64,000 nt of DNA from Janthinobacterium fluminis (lineage in GTDB: Bacteria; Pseudomonadota; Gammaproteobacteria; Burkholderiales; Burkholderiaceae_D). The stretch spans positions 372,001 through 436,000 of the forward strand of contig NZ_JAQQXR010000003.1 of assembly GCF_028595325.1 (NCBI RefSeq). Reading direction: 5' to 3'. Below the pieces are notes generated by a model, which was not told where the DNA came from, ran no database searches, and was given only the letters and a program-made list of their open reading frames with translations. The position numbers were made by a program, and so were the translations under genes. Shown here in pieces: positions 1 through 10,605 of the stretch (positions within the stretch are counted from its first letter, which is position 1; every line of letters begins with the position of its first letter).

Positions 1-180
1 AACCGTACAGAACCGACCCGAAGGGGGCGCCGCTTTCCGTATTTGGCTGCCCTTCTCCAGCGATACCGGGAAAAACCTTGCGTCGGCCGATTGCAACAGT
101 GATAATTCCTTGACGCAAACAGAGGCCGGCATCCATCAGAGCTGAGGCGGTTTGCTCACTAACCGAAAAATGGCGCAGCA

Positions 181-861
181 ATGACGAAAATATTGATCGT
201 CGAAGACAATCTGGACTATGCCGAAGACATGGCAGAGTTTTTGACGGAGCTCGAACACGAAGTCCATATCACCAGCTCGGCCGGGGATATGTGGGCGGCC
301 TTGAGCCAGGGCAATGTCGGTGTCGTCGTGCTCGATCTTGGCTTGCCCGACGAGGACGGCTTCAACGTGATTCCGCGCATGCGCCAACTGTATCCGCAGA
401 TCGGCGTGCTGGTGCTGACGGGCCGGGTGGCGTTCGACAGCCGCATCCTCGGCCTGCGTTTGGGCGCCGACCATTATCTGACCAAGCCGATCAAGTTCCC
501 CGAGCTGGCCGCCCATATCGAGGCGCTGGACCGCCGCGTCGGGCCGCAAGACCCCCTGCCGATGCCGGGCAAGTGGACGCTGAAAGTGAGCGCGCGCCAG
601 CTTGAGCTGATGGGGGCCGTCATCGCCCTGACGGAAAAAGAGTTCAACTTCCTGCACTTGCTGACGATTAATACCCGTCCCGTGCCGCGCGACGTCATCG
701 TCGCCGGCATGGGCGGCGACGACCCGGACGCGGGGCGCCGCGTCGACATGCTGGTGTACCGGCTGCGCAAGAAGGCGCGCAGCGGGCTGGGCCAGGACTT
801 GCCGCTGCGCAGCGCGTATGGCGAGGGCTACAGCCTGTCGACCAGCTTCAATCTGTCGTAG
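181..861 (+). CDS. OmpR-type response regulator
   Basis: The 226-residue protein has an N-terminal receiver domain (about residues 1-118) and a C-terminal winged-helix DNA-binding domain. The acidic pair E8/D9, the phospho-acceptor candidate D52 in the VVVLDLGLPDEDGF stretch, T80 and K102 in YLTKP are all visible, so it should be phosphorylatable. The C-terminal half contains ALTEKEFNFL and RRVDMLVYRLRKK, typical of OmpR/PhoB transcription-activation domains. No histidine kinase lies next to it inside the window; one could lie left of base 1. The chosen start is the first ATG; the sequence before it has only a weak purine-rich site. Its target genes cannot be inferred. Confidence 0.9.
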   Translation: MTKILIVEDNLDYAEDMAEFLTELEHEVHITSSAGDMWAALSQGNVGVVVLDLGLPDEDGFNVIPRMRQLYPQIGVLVLTGRVAFDSRILGLRLGADHYLTKPIKFPELAAHIEALDRRVGPQDPLPMPGKWTLKVSARQLELMGAVIALTEKEFNFLHLLTINTRPVPRDVIVAGMGGDDPDAGRRVDMLVYRLRKKARSGLGQDLPLRSAYGEGYSLSTSFNLS

Positions 862-914
862 GCCAAAGGCGCAAGGCCGGCGGCCGGCGTCGTTTTCATG
901 CCGCCGCCGTAAAA

Positions 915-970
915 AGGGACAGAGTCGCGGCGTTTTTCCCCATCTGCAAATAAAATAGGGACAGAGTCGC
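915..970 (+). repeat. Paired direct repeat upstream of transposase
   Basis: The 14-mer AGGGACAGAGTCGC occurs at 915-928 and again at 957-970, exactly 42 bp apart. Related inverted copies lie downstream of the transposase gene. RAYT-family transposases are commonly flanked by such REP-like elements, so these are probably the elements it recognises (inference). Confidence 0.75.
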
Positions 971-1015
971 ATTTGTGCGTAAAATTGTGCCATCCACCGC
1001 TCATTTTTTACGCAT

Positions 1016-1723
1016 ATGGCCCGCCTTCCCCGCCTCATCCTGCCTGCCCAGCCGCATTACGTCGTACAACGCGGCAACAATGGCCAGTTCATCTTCTACG
1101 ACGCCGCCGACTACGTCGCCTTCCTCGGCTGGCTGCGCACGGCCGCGAAAACCTTCAAGGTCGCCGTCCACGCCTATGTCTTGATGCCGGAACAGCTGCA
1201 TTTGCTGGTGTCACCGGCCGACGCGGGCGGACTGGGCCAGATGATGCAGTGGCTGGGGCGCTATTACGTGCCCTACTTCAACCAGAAATACCAACGCAGC
1301 GGCACCCTGTGGCAGGGGCGCTATAAAACCTCGCTGATCGACCCGGAAAACTACCTGCTGAGCTGCAGCCGCTACCTGGAATTCACCCCCGTCGGCGCCG
1401 GCCTGGCGGCGCGCCCGCTCGATTACGCCTGGTCCAGCTACGCCCACCACGTCGGCGTGCGGCCCGACCCCATCATCACCGACCATCCCCTGTATTGGGC
1501 GCTGGGCAACACGCCGTTCGACCGCGAAGCGGCCTATCTGAGGCTGACGGAGCAGTCGCTGGGCGCCGACGCCGTGCGCACCGTGGAAAAAGCCGTGCTC
1601 AAGGGCTGGCCGCTGGGCTCCGAGCAGTTCAAGACGGCGCTGGAACAGCGCCTGAAGCGCCAGGTATTGCCGGCGAAACGGGGACGGCCATTCAAAACGG
1701 TTGAAAAAATCGCCGCGGACTGA
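1016..1723 (+). CDS. REP-associated (RAYT-like) Y1 transposase
   Basis: The 235-residue protein belongs to the IS200-like Y1 transposase family that is often a single-copy domesticated enzyme linked to REP repeats. Family landmarks are the N-terminal RLPRLILPAQPHYVVQRGNN, the AYVLMPEQLHLLV segment, RSGTLWQGRYK, and RYLEFTPVGAGL, which carries a candidate catalytic tyrosine (Y120). In the usual HUH motif the segment reads NHVH; here it is EQLH, so the first metal-binding histidine is replaced by Q60 while H62 remains. That may reduce or alter nicking activity. The basic C-terminus (KRQVLPAKRGRPFK) may bind DNA. It is flanked by inverted copies of a short repeat and followed by a terminator, so it forms a self-contained unit. 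Confidence 0.85.
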   Translation: MARLPRLILPAQPHYVVQRGNNGQFIFYDAADYVAFLGWLRTAAKTFKVAVHAYVLMPEQLHLLVSPADAGGLGQMMQWLGRYYVPYFNQKYQRSGTLWQGRYKTSLIDPENYLLSCSRYLEFTPVGAGLAARPLDYAWSSYAHHVGVRPDPIITDHPLYWALGNTPFDREAAYLRLTEQSLGADAVRTVEKAVLKGWPLGSEQFKTALEQRLKRQVLPAKRGRPFKTVEKIAAD

Positions 1724-1744
1724 TTTTCAAGGACGCCGGACGGG

Positions 1745-1773
1745 CCGGATTTGTCAAAAAATCCGGTTTTTTT
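1745..1773 (+). terminator. Rho-independent terminator after transposase
   Basis: A 7-bp stem CCGGATT/AATCCGG (1745-1751 and 1760-1766) with an 8-nt loop is followed directly by seven T residues (1767-1773). It lies 22 bp after the transposase stop codon. Confidence 0.8.
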
Positions 1774-1785
1774 GAAAACCGCCTT

Positions 1786-1849
1786 ACTCTGTCCCTATTT
1801 AATTTTTTGAGCGACGCGGCGTAAATTAATTCGACTCCGACCCTATTTA
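1786..1849 (-). repeat. Inverted copies of the transposase-flanking repeat
   Basis: ACTCTGTCCCTATTT at 1786-1800 is the reverse complement of the upstream AAATAGGGACAGAGT element. A second, diverged copy, CGACTCCGACCCTATTTA, lies at 1832-1849. The transposase gene is therefore bracketed by two direct copies on the left and two inverted copies on the right, a REP-like layout. Confidence 0.7.
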
Positions 1850-1918
1850 TTCCGGTTGAGTTTTCTGCTGCATTGCACTAATCTAGTTTTTCGATTTCAG
1901 AACGCGGTGGAGAAACTC

Positions 1919-4900
1919 ATGATTGCTCAAGGTTTGTACGATCCTTCCAACGAACACGATGCCTGCGGCGTCGGTTTCGTCGCCCATATCAAGGGCAACA
2001 AGACCCATTCCATCGTTGAGCAGGGCCTGCTGATCCTGAAGAACCTGGACCACCGGGGCGCCGTCGGCGCGGACGCGCTGATGGGCGACGGCGCCGGCAT
2101 CCTGATCCAGATCCCCGACCAGTACTACCGCGACGAAATGGCGGCCCAGGGCGTGGAATTGCCGCCGCCCGGGGAATATGGCGTCGGCATGGTCTTCCTG
2201 CCGAAGGAAAACGCCTCGCGCATCGCCTGCGAGCAGGAAATCGAGCGCGCCGTGCGCATCGAAGGCCAGGTCGTGTTGGGCTGGCGCAACGTGCCGGTCG
2301 ACTGCGACATGCCGATGTCGCCGACCGTGCGGGCGAAGGAGCCGGTGATACGCCAGATTTTCATCGGCCGCGGCCCGGACATCATGGTCACCGACGCGCT
2401 GGAGCGCAAACTGTATGTGATCCGCAAATCGTCGGGCCACGCCATCCAGGCCTTGAAACTGCTGCACGGCAAGGAATTCTTCGTGCCGTCGATGTCGGCG
2501 CGCACCATCGTGTACAAGGGCCTGCTGCTGGCCGACCAGGTCGGCGTCTATTACAAGGACTTGCAGGACGCCCGCTGCATTTCGGCGCTGGCGCTGGTGC
2601 ACCAGCGCTTCTCGACCAATACCTTCCCCGAGTGGCCGCTGTCGCACCCCTACCGTTTGATCGCGCATAACGGCGAGATCAACACCGTCAAGGGCAATTT
2701 CAACTGGATGCGGGCGCGCGAGGGCGTCATGAAGTCGGCCGTGCTGGGCGACGACCTGCACAAGCTGTTCCCCTTGATCTACGAGGGCCAGTCCGACACG
2801 GCCTGCTTCGACAATGCGCTGGAACTGCTGTTGATGGCCGGCTATCCGATCGCCCAGGCGATGATGATGATGATCCCGGAGGCGTGGGAAAACCACACGA
2901 CGATGGACGACAACCGCCGCGCCTTCTATGAATACCACGCGGCGATGATGGAGCCGTGGGACGGCCCGGCCGCGATGGCCTTCACGGACGGCCGCCACAT
3001 CGGCGGCACGCTGGACCGCAACGGCCTGCGCCCGGCCCGCTACATCGTCACCGACGACGACCTGGTCGTGATGGCCTCGGAATCGGGCGTGCTGCCCATC
3101 CCGGAATCGAAGATCATCCAGAAATGGCGTTTGCAGCCGGGCAAGATGTTCTTGATCGACCTCGAAGCGGGCCGCATCATCGACGATAAAGAGCTCAAGG
3201 ACATGTATTCGAACGCCAAGCCCTACAAGGCCTGGATCAATTCGGTGCGCATCAAGCTCAATGAAATCAAGCTCAGCGAAAGCCAGTTGGCGCACAACCG
3301 CGTCAAGTACGCCACGGCGCCCGGCGAGAAGGCCCTGCCCTCCGTGCTGGACCGCCAGCAGGCGTTCGGCTACACCCAGGAAGACTTGAAGTTCCTGATG
3401 GCGCCGATGGCCGTCGCCGGCGAGGAGGCGACCGGCTCGATGGGCAACGATTCGCCGCTGGCCGTGATGTCGAACAAGCTCAAGCCGCTGTACAACTACT
3501 TCAAGCAATTGTTCGCCCAGGTGACGAACCCGCCCATCGACCCGATCCGCGAGGCGATGGTGATGTCGCTGGTGTCCTTCATCGGGCCGAAGCCGAACCT
3601 GCTCGACACGAATAACGTGAACCCGCCGATGCGCCTGGAAGTGGCGCAGCCGGTGCTCGGTTTCGACGACATGGCGCGGCTGCGCAACATCAGCCTGCAT
3701 ACGGGCGGCAAGTTCAAGGCTTATGAGTTGAACATCTGCTATCCGCTGGCCTGGGGCAAGGAAGGCGTCGAAGCCTGCCTCGCCTCGCTGTGCGCCGAGG
3801 CGGTCGACGCGGTGAAGTCCGGCCACAACATCCTGATCGTCTCGGACCGCACGATCTGCGCCGATCAAGTCGCCATCCCCGCGCTTCTGGCGACATCGAC
3901 CGTGCATCAGCACCTGGTCAGCAAGGGTTTGCGGGCTTCCACCGGGCTCGTCGTGGAAACCGGCTCGGCGCGCGAGACGCACCACTTCGCGCTGCTGGCC
4001 GGCTACGGCGCGGAAGCCGTCCACCCCTATCTGGCGATGGAAACGCTGATGGAGATGGCGCAGGGCTTGCCGGGCGACTTGTCGGGCGAGACGGCCGTCT
4101 ACAACTACACGAAGGCCATCGGCAAGGGTTTGATGAAGGTGATGTCGAAGATGGGCATCTCGACCTATATGTCGTATTGCGGCGCGCAGATTTTCGAGGC
4201 GATCGGCTTGAACAAGTCGCTGGTCGACAAATACTTCCGCGGCACGGCCTCGAACGTCGAGGGCATCGGCGTGTTCGAGGTGGCCGAGGAGGCGCTGCGC
4301 CTGCACGCGCTGGCCTTCGGCGACGACCCCCTGCTGGCGAACCGGCTCGACGCCGGCGGCGAGTACGCCTTCCGCGTGCGCGGCGAGGAGCATATGTGGA
4401 CGCCGGACGCGATCGCCAAGCTGCAGCATGCGACCCGCAGCAACAATTTCTCCAGCTATAAGGAGTACGCGCAGATCATCAACGACCAGAGCCGCCGCCA
4501 CCTGACCTTGCGCGGCCTGTTCGAGTTCAAGCTCGACCCGTCCAAGGCCATCCCGCTCGACGAGGTCGAGCCGGCCAAGGAAATCGTCAAGCGTTTCGCC
4601 ACCGGCGCCATGTCGCTGGGCTCGATCAGCACCGAGGCGCACGCCACGCTGGCCGTGGCGATGAACCGCATCGGCGGTAAGTCGAACACGGGCGAGGGCG
4701 GCGAAGACCCGAACCGCTATGTGATGGAATTGAAGGGCATTCCCATCAAGCAGGGCGAGACGATGGCCTCCGTCGTCGGCGCCGAGCAGATCGTCGTCGA
4801 CATCCCCTTGCAGGCGGGCGACTCGCTGCGCTCGCGCATCAAGCAGGTGGCGTCCGGCCGCTTCGGCGTGACGGCGGCCTACCTGAACTCGGCCGACCAG

Positions 4901-6634
4901 ATCCAGATCAAGATGGCGCAGGGCGCGAAACCGGGCGAAGGCGGCCAGTTGCCCGGCCATAAGGTGTCCGAATACATCGCCAGCCTGCGCTTCTCCGTGC
5001 CGGGCGTGGGGCTGATCTCGCCGCCGCCGCACCACGACATCTATTCGATCGAAGACCTGGCGCAACTGATCCATGATTTGAAGAACGCCAATCCGCGCGC
5101 CTCGATCTCCGTCAAGCTGGTGTCCGAGGTGGGCATCGGCACCGTCGCCGCCGGCGTCACCAAGGCCAAGGCCGACCACGTCGTCGTCGCCGGCCATGAC
5201 GGCGGCACGGGCGCCTCGCCGCTGTCCTCGGTCAAGCACGCCGGCACGCCGTGGGAGCTGGGCCTGGCCGAAACCCAGCAGACGCTGGTGTTGAACGGCT
5301 TGCGCAGCCGCATCCGCGTGCAGGCCGACGGCCAGATGAAAACCGGCCGCGACGTCGTCATCGCCGCCCTGCTGGGCGCCGACGAGATCGGTTTTGCGAC
5401 GGCGCCGCTGGTCGTCGAGGGTTGCATCATGATGCGCAAATGCCATCTGAACACCTGCCCCGTCGGCGTCGCCACGCAAGACCCCGTGCTGCGCGCCAAG
5501 TTCTCCGGCAAGCCGGAGTATGTCGTCAACTACTTCTTCTTCGTCGCCGAAGAGGCGCGCCAGTTGATGGCGCAGCTGGGCATCCGCAGTTACGACGAGC
5601 TGATCGGCCGGGTCGAGCTGCTCGACAAGTCGAAGGCCATCGCCCACTGGAAGGCCAAGGGCCTGGATTTCTCGGCCATCTTCCACAAGCCGGCCCTGGC
5701 CGCCGGGCAAGCCACGCGCCACGTCGAGCAGCAAGACCACGCGCTGGAAAAGGCCCTCGACCACAAGCTGATCGCGCAAGCCCGCGCGGCGCTGGAAAAA
5801 GGCGAGCGCGTCTCCTTCATCTCGCCGGTGCGCAACGTCAACCGCACCGTCGGCACCATGCTGTCGGGCGAGGTGGCGAAGAAGTACGGCCACGCCGGTT
5901 TGCCCGACGACACCATCCACATCCAGTTGCAAGGCACGGCCGGCCAGTCGGCCGCCGCCTTCCTGGCGCACGGCATCACGCTCGACCTGGTCGGCGAGGG
6001 CAACGACTATGTCGGCAAGGGCTTGTCGGGCGGCCGCATCATCGTGCGGCCGAACACCGAGTTCCGCGGCTGGGCGGTGGACAACATCATCGTCGGCAAC
6101 ACCGTGCTGTACGGCGCCATCGCCGGCGAAGCCTTCTTCAACGGCGTGGCCGGCGAGCGCTTCGCGGTGCGCAACTCGGGCGCGACGGCGGTCGTCGAGG
6201 GCCTGGGCGACCACGGCTGCGAATACATGACCGGCGGCACCGTCGTCGTGCTGGGCGCGACGGGGCGCAATTTCGCCGCCGGCATGTCGGGCGGCATCGC
6301 CTACGTCTACGACGCGCTGGGCGACTTCGCCAAGCGCTGCAACACCGCGATGGTCAGCCTGGAACCGGTGCTGAGCAGCGCCGAGCAGCAGCTCGACCGG
6401 GCCTCCTGGCACAGCCAGCACCGCGACGGCGAGCCGGAGGCGGACGAGGCGATCCTGAAACGCTTGATCGAGCGCCACTTCAAGCACACCGGCAGCACGC
6501 GCGCCCGCTTCCTGCTCGACGACTGGGGCCAGGCGCGCAGCAAATTCGTCAAGGTCTTCCCGAGCGAATACCAGCGCGCGCTGATCGAGATGGCCGAGAA
6601 CGCCGGCATGGAAGTGCAGCCGATCGCCGCGTAA
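1919..6634 (+). CDS. gltB: Glutamate synthase large subunit
   Basis: This 1571-residue protein is the alpha subunit of NADPH-dependent glutamate synthase. It makes glutamate from 2-oxoglutarate and glutamine-derived ammonia. The N-terminal class II glutaminase domain begins at C16 in HDACGVGF, implying removal of a 15-residue propeptide. The FMN-binding synthase domain follows ([14 protein letters not shown], then [13 protein letters not shown]). The 3Fe-4S cysteines are C1169, C1175 and C1180 in [14 protein letters not shown]-terminal GXGXG beta-helix domain completes it. I chose the ATG at 1919, with GGAGA nearby, over an upstream in-frame alternative at 1856, because it gives the family's usual short propeptide. 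gltD follows after 42 bp and is presumably co-transcribed. Confidence 0.97.
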   Translation: MIAQGLYDPSNEHDACGVGFVAHIKGNKTHSIVEQGLLILKNLDHRGAVGADALMGDGAGILIQIPDQYYRDEMAAQGVELPPPGEYGVGMVFLPKENASRIACEQEIERAVRIEGQVVLGWRNVPVDCDMPMSPTVRAKEPVIRQIFIGRGPDIMVTDALERKLYVIRKSSGHAIQALKLLHGKEFFVPSMSARTIVYKGLLLADQVGVYYKDLQDARCISALALVHQRFSTNTFPEWPLSHPYRLIAHNGEINTVKGNFNWMRAREGVMKSAVLGDDLHKLFPLIYEGQSDTACFDNALELLLMAGYPIAQAMMMMIPEAWENHTTMDDNRRAFYEYHAAMMEPWDGPAAMAFTDGRHIGGTLDRNGLRPARYIVTDDDLVVMASESGVLPIPESKIIQKWRLQPGKMFLIDLEAGRIIDDKELKDMYSNAKPYKAWINSVRIKLNEIKLSESQLAHNRVKYATAPGEKALPSVLDRQQAFGYTQEDLKFLMAPMAVAGEEATGSMGNDSPLAVMSNKLKPLYNYFKQLFAQVTNPPIDPIREAMVMSLVSFIGPKPNLLDTNNVNPPMRLEVAQPVLGFDDMARLRNISLHTGGKFKAYELNICYPLAWGKEGVEACLASLCAEAVDAVKSGHNILIVSDRTICADQVAIPALLATSTVHQHLVSKGLRASTGLVVETGSARETHHFALLAGYGAEAVHPYLAMETLMEMAQGLPGDLSGETAVYNYTKAIGKGLMKVMSKMGISTYMSYCGAQIFEAIGLNKSLVDKYFRGTASNVEGIGVFEVAEEALRLHALAFGDDPLLANRLDAGGEYAFRVRGEEHMWTPDAIAKLQHATRSNNFSSYKEYAQIINDQSRRHLTLRGLFEFKLDPSKAIPLDEVEPAKEIVKRFATGAMSLGSISTEAHATLAVAMNRIGGKSNTGEGGEDPNRYVMELKGIPIKQGETMASVVGAEQIVVDIPLQAGDSLRSRIKQVASGRFGVTAAYLNSADQIQIKMAQGAKPGEGGQLPGHKVSEYIASLRFSVPGVGLISPPPHHDIYSIEDLAQLIHDLKNANPRASISVKLVSEVGIGTVAAGVTKAKADHVVVAGHDGGTGASPLSSVKHAGTPWELGLAETQQTLVLNGLRSRIRVQADGQMKTGRDVVIAALLGADEIGFATAPLVVEGCIMMRKCHLNTCPVGVATQDPVLRAKFSGKPEYVVNYFFFVAEEARQLMAQLGIRSYDELIGRVELLDKSKAIAHWKAKGLDFSAIFHKPALAAGQATRHVEQQDHALEKALDHKLIAQARAALEKGERVSFISPVRNVNRTVGTMLSGEVAKKYGHAGLPDDTIHIQLQGTAGQSAAAFLAHGITLDLVGEGNDYVGKGLSGGRIIVRPNTEFRGWAVDNIIVGNTVLYGAIAGEAFFNGVAGERFAVRNSGATAVVEGLGDHGCEYMTGGTVVVLGATGRNFAAGMSGGIAYVYDALGDFAKRCNTAMVSLEPVLSSAEQQLDRASWHSQHRDGEPEADEAILKRLIERHFKHTGSTRARFLLDDWGQARSKFVKVFPSEYQRALIEMAENAGMEVQPIAA

Positions 6635-6676
6635 GCGAGCGCGACATTGACCTAGCAACAGATTAAAGGATTTATC

Positions 6677-8140
6677 GTGGGTAAAATCACCGGCTTTATG
6701 GAATTCAAGCGTCAGGAAGAGGGCTATCTGCCGCCTGCCGCGCGCCTCAAGAACTACCAGGAATTCGTGCTGCACCTGTCCAACGAGCAGGCGACGGCCC
6801 AGGGCGCCCGCTGCATGGATTGCGGCATCCCCTTCTGCACGACGGGCTGCCCGGTCAACAACATCATCCCGGACTGGAACGACCTGGTGTACCGCGGCAA
6901 TTACCGCGAAGCCCTAGACGTGCTGCATTCGACCAATAACTTCCCCGAGTTCACGGGCCGCATCTGCCCGGCGCCCTGCGAGTCGGCCTGTACGCTGGGC
7001 ATCAACGAAGACCCGGTCGGCATCAAGTCGATCGAGCACAAGATCATCGACATGGCTTGGGAGCACGGCTGGGTGGCGCCGCAGCCGGCCGGCTTCAGCA
7101 CCGGCAAGAAAATCGCCGTCGTCGGCTCCGGCCCGGCCGGCCTGGCCGCGGCCCAGCAACTGGCGCGCGCCGGCCACGCCGTCACCGTGTTCGAGAAAAG
7201 CGATCGCGTCGGCGGTTTGCTGCGCTACGGCATTCCCGACTTCAAGATGGAGAAAGCGCATATCGACCTGCGCGTCAAGCAGATGGAGGCGGAGGGCGTG
7301 GTCTTCCGCACCAGCGTGCTGGTCGGCAAGGACTTCCCCGCCAACGTCAACAACTGGGCCAAGGAAACGATCTTCCCCGAGGATTTGGAAAAAGACTATG
7401 ACGCCGTCATCATCGCCGGCGGCGCCGAGCAGCCGCGCGACCTGCCGGTGCCGGGGCGCGAGCTGAAGGGCGTGCATTTCGCGATGGACTTCCTGCCGCA
7501 GCAAAACAAGGTCAACGCCGGCGACAAGGTCAAGGAGCAGATCAAGGCCGGCGGCAAGCACGTCGTCGTCATCGGCGGCGGCGACACCGGCTCGGACTGC
7601 GTCGGCACGTCGAACCGCCACGGCGCCGCGTCGGTGGCCCAGTTCGAGCTGATGCCGCAACCGCCCGAGCGGGAAAACAAGCCGCTGGTGTGGCCGTACT
7701 GGCCGACCAAGCTGCGCACCTCGTCCTCGCACGAGGAGGGCTGCGAGCGCGACTGGGCCGTGGCGACCAAGCGTTTCGAGGGCAAGGGCGGCAAGGTGGA
7801 AAAGCTGATCGCCTGCCGCGTCGAATGGAAGGACGGCAAGATGAGCGAGGTGCCCGACTCGGAATTCGAGATGAAGGCCGACCTGGTCTTGCTGGCGATG
7901 GGCTTCGTGTCGCCGGTGCAACAGGTGCTGGATGCCTTCGGCGTGGAAAAAGATGCGCGCGGCAACGCCAAGGCCAGCACGGATGGCGCCGGCTGCTATC
8001 AAACCTCGGCGCCTAACGTGTTCGCGGCCGGCGACATGCGCCGCGGCCAGTCGCTGGTGGTCTGGGCCATCCGCGAGGGACGCCAGTGCGCCCGCGCCGT
8101 CGACGAGTTCCTGATGGGCGCCTCGCTGCTGCCGCGCTGA
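6677..8140 (+). CDS. gltD: Glutamate synthase small subunit
   Basis: The 487-residue beta subunit passes electrons from NADPH through FAD and two 4Fe-4S clusters to GltB. The N-terminal cysteine motifs [14 protein letters not shown] and CPAPCESAC are present. They are followed by an FAD Rossmann motif ([13 protein letters not shown]), an NADPH Rossmann motif ([12 protein letters not shown]), and a C-terminal FAD contact region ([19 protein letters not shown]). The start is a GTG preceded by AAAGGA. Length matches the family. Expected partner and operon mate of gltB. Confidence 0.97.
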   Translation: MGKITGFMEFKRQEEGYLPPAARLKNYQEFVLHLSNEQATAQGARCMDCGIPFCTTGCPVNNIIPDWNDLVYRGNYREALDVLHSTNNFPEFTGRICPAPCESACTLGINEDPVGIKSIEHKIIDMAWEHGWVAPQPAGFSTGKKIAVVGSGPAGLAAAQQLARAGHAVTVFEKSDRVGGLLRYGIPDFKMEKAHIDLRVKQMEAEGVVFRTSVLVGKDFPANVNNWAKETIFPEDLEKDYDAVIIAGGAEQPRDLPVPGRELKGVHFAMDFLPQQNKVNAGDKVKEQIKAGGKHVVVIGGGDTGSDCVGTSNRHGAASVAQFELMPQPPERENKPLVWPYWPTKLRTSSSHEEGCERDWAVATKRFEGKGGKVEKLIACRVEWKDGKMSEVPDSEFEMKADLVLLAMGFVSPVQQVLDAFGVEKDARGNAKASTDGAGCYQTSAPNVFAAGDMRRGQSLVVWAIREGRQCARAVDEFLMGASLLPR

Positions 8141-8160
8141 TTGTTGTAAAAAAACGACGG

Positions 8161-8205
8161 CAACGGGGCGCGGCCGGACTTGTCCGGCCCGCCGCGCCGC
8201 CGTTG
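8161..8205 (+). terminator. Long GC hairpin after gltD
   Basis: The sequence from CAACGG (8161-8166) to CCGTTG (8200-8205) folds on itself, with GGCCGGA (8172-8178) pairing with TCCGGCC (8183-8189) at the tip. No T-run follows, so termination is likely but not certain. The rest of 8206-8480 is comparatively AT-rich. It holds no gene and presumably carries the mla promoter, but I could not pick a convincing -35/-10 pair. Confidence 0.45.
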
Positions 8206-8480
8206 GGCTTGTCAAGGCGCCATGTTTGCCATATCCGCCTCCTTTCCGCGCTTTTTTCTTAAAAAATCGACAATTTCCCGTTTTTTCTTCCCGCGCGCGC
8301 CACTCGGCGCGCGAAATTGCGCTGTGGAAATTTAATGCCCGCATTGCGGCGCAACATTTTTTACGAAAAATATCTGACTTTTCGTTCATTAGTCCTGTAT
8401 CCTGCGTCTTTCGACGGCCGGAAAAGCGGGGCCGTCAGCAGAGATTGGCGTTTCTGCACTACAATACGCCATTAAAAATA

Positions 8481-9296
8481 ATGAGTCTCGTCGTGCCAAA
8501 TCTTGTCGAAATACGCGATCTACACTTTGCCTATGGAGAGCGGGCCATCTTGTCCGGCCTCCAGATGGACTTTCCACGTGGAAAAGTTGTGGCCGTCATG
8601 GGCGGTTCCGGCAGCGGCAAGACGACGGTGTTGCGCCTGATCGGCGGCCAGTTGCGCCCCAGCTCGGGCGCCGTCAACGTCGACGGCCAGATCGTCCACG
8701 CGCTGGGCACGGCGCAGTTGTACCAGTTGCGCCGCAAGATGGGCATGCTGTTCCAGCACGGCGCCCTGTTCACCGACCTGACGGCCTTCGAGAACGTCGC
8801 CTTCCCGCTGCGCGAGCACACGGACTTGCCGGAAGAGTTGATCCGCAGCCTGGTGCTGATGAAATTGCACGCCGTCGGCCTGCGCAACGCCGCCCAGCTG
8901 AAGCCGGCCGAGATTTCCGGCGGCATGGGCCGGCGCGTCGCGCTGGCGCGCGCCATCGCCCTCGACCCGGAACTGATCATGTACGACGAGCCCTTCGCCG
9001 GCCTGGACCCGATTTCGATGGGCGTGGCGGCCAATCTGATCCGCAATCTGAACGACGCCCTCGGCTCCACGTCCATCCTGGTGTCGCACGACGTCAAGGA
9101 ATGCTTCGCCATCGCCGACTATGTGTATTTCCTGTCGTCGGGGAAAATCGTCGCCCACGGCACGCCGGCCGAGATGGCCGCCTCGGACCACCCGTATGTC
9201 AAGCAATTCGTCCACGCCGAGGCCGACGGCCCCGTGCCCTTCCACTATCCGGGGCGCTCGCTGGCCGACGACCTGGGCCTGGGGAAACGCGCATGA
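8481..9296 (+). CDS. mlaF: Mla transporter ATP-binding protein
   Basis: The 271-residue ABC ATPase energises retrograde or bidirectional phospholipid transport between outer and inner membranes. Walker A is GGSGSGKTT. The ABC signature is ISGGMGRR, a variant with M for Q as in MlaF proteins. Walker B is ELIMYDEPFAGLDP, followed by the switch histidine in VSHD. The ATG at 8481 was chosen because upstream in-frame sequence is not conserved-looking. The stop overlaps the mlaE start by 4 nt (ATGA). First gene of mlaFEDACB. Confidence 0.95.
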   Translation: MSLVVPNLVEIRDLHFAYGERAILSGLQMDFPRGKVVAVMGGSGSGKTTVLRLIGGQLRPSSGAVNVDGQIVHALGTAQLYQLRRKMGMLFQHGALFTDLTAFENVAFPLREHTDLPEELIRSLVLMKLHAVGLRNAAQLKPAEISGGMGRRVALARAIALDPELIMYDEPFAGLDPISMGVAANLIRNLNDALGSTSILVSHDVKECFAIADYVYFLSSGKIVAHGTPAEMAASDHPYVKQFVHAEADGPVPFHYPGRSLADDLGLGKRA

Positions 9297-10075
9297 TCGT
9301 CAATTTCCTCGCCGCCATCGGCGCCTGGCTGCGCCACACCCTGGTCGAACTGGGTTTCACGACGCGCTTCTTCTTCACCCTGCTGGGCGCCTCGGGCGGC
9401 GTGCTGCGCCGGCCGCGCCTGCTGAGCGGGCAGTTGTTTTTTGTCGGTAACTATTCGCTGCTGATCATCGTTGTCTCCGGCCTGTTCGTCGGCATGGTGC
9501 TGGGCTTGCAGGGTTATTACACCTTGAATAAATACGGCTCCGAGCAGGCGCTGGGCCTGCTGGTGGCCCTGTCGCTGACGCGCGAACTGGGGCCCGTCGT
9601 CACCGGCCTGCTGTTCGCCGGCCGGGCCGGCACCTCGCTGACGACGGAAATCGGTTTGATGAAGGCCGGCGAGCAATTGTCGGCGATGGAAATGATGGCC
9701 GTGAATCCGATCCAGCGCGTGCTGGCGCCGCGTTTCTGGGCCGGCGTCATCGCCATGCCCTTGTTGCAGGGCATTTTCACGGCGGTCGGCATCTTCGGCG
9801 CCTACCTGGTCGGCGTGCAATTGATCGGCGTCGACGAGGGCTCGTTCTGGTCGCAGATGCAAAGCGGCGTGGATATCTGGAAAGATATCGCCAACGGCTT
9901 CGTCAAGAGCCTGGTGTTCGGCATCGCCATCACCTTTATCGCGCTGTACCAGGGTTACCAGGCCCAGCCGACGCCGGAAGACGTCGCCGGCGCGACCACG
10001 CGCACGGTGGTGATTTCCTCGCTGATGGTGTGGTGGCTGGATTTCGTGATGACGGCGTTGATGTTCAGCAAGTAA
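9293..10075 (+). CDS. mlaE: Mla transporter permease
   Basis: The 260-residue inner-membrane permease of the MlaE/MCE-associated family has five or six hydrophobic helices. The conserved core ALSLTRELGPVVTGLLFAGRAG and the C-terminal TPEDVAGATTRTVV segment are typical. It pairs with MlaF and anchors the MlaD ring. The ATG at 9293 overlaps the mlaF stop codon, indicating translational coupling; upstream in-frame sequence is the mlaF reading region and should be ignored. Confidence 0.95.
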   Translation: MIVNFLAAIGAWLRHTLVELGFTTRFFFTLLGASGGVLRRPRLLSGQLFFVGNYSLLIIVVSGLFVGMVLGLQGYYTLNKYGSEQALGLLVALSLTRELGPVVTGLLFAGRAGTSLTTEIGLMKAGEQLSAMEMMAVNPIQRVLAPRFWAGVIAMPLLQGIFTAVGIFGAYLVGVQLIGVDEGSFWSQMQSGVDIWKDIANGFVKSLVFGIAITFIALYQGYQAQPTPEDVAGATTRTVVISSLMVWWLDFVMTALMFSK

Positions 10076-10134
10076 TCGAATCGGATGGCAGCCACGCGAG
10101 GCTGTGGATGCAAAAAATCATTTAGGATAGCTTT

Positions 10135-10605
10135 ATGCAACGTAAATCATTGGATGTGTGGGTGGGCCTGTTTGTCGTGCTCGGCGTCGTGGCGCTGATG
10201 TTCCTGGCCCTGAAGGCGGGCAATATGAGCACGCTCTCCTTCGCCAAGACCTATGCCGTGACGGCCAAGTTCGACAACATCGGCGGCCTGCGCCCCCAGG
10301 CGGCCGTCAAGGGCGCCGGCGTCGTCGTCGGCCGTGTGGCGAAGATCAGCTTCGACGACAAGCATTACCAGGCCCTCGTGACGCTGAACCTCGAAGAGGG
10401 GTATAAATTCCCCAAGGATAGCTCGGCGAAGATCTTGACGGCCGGTCTGTTGGGCGAGCAATACATCGGCATCGAGGCGGGCGGCGACGTCAACAATCTG
10501 GTCGCCGGCGACAAAATCAGCAGGACGCAATCGGCCACGGTGCTGGAAGACCTGATCAATCAGTTCATCTATAGCAAGGCGGCCGAGGGAAAGGATAGCA
10601 AATGA
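10135..10605 (+). CDS. mlaD: Mla substrate-binding MCE protein
   Basis: The 156-residue protein has one N-terminal membrane helix (about residues 8-27) followed by a single periplasmic MCE domain (YAVTAKFDNIGGLRPQAAVK, then GLLGEQYIGIEAGG). In known systems MlaD forms a hexameric ring on MlaE that receives lipid from MlaC. Length fits a one-domain MlaD. Its last 4 nt overlap the mlaA start. Confidence 0.95.
   Translation: MQRKSLDVWVGLFVVLGVVALMFLALKAGNMSTLSFAKTYAVTAKFDNIGGLRPQAAVKGAGVVVGRVAKISFDDKHYQALVTLNLEEGYKFPKDSSAKILTAGLLGEQYIGIEAGGDVNNLVAGDKISRTQSATVLEDLINQFIYSKAAEGKDSK

Noticed and set aside
1883..6775. A 1630-codon open frame on the - strand
   Set aside because: It is the antisense of gltB and the start of gltD, with no recognisable domain.
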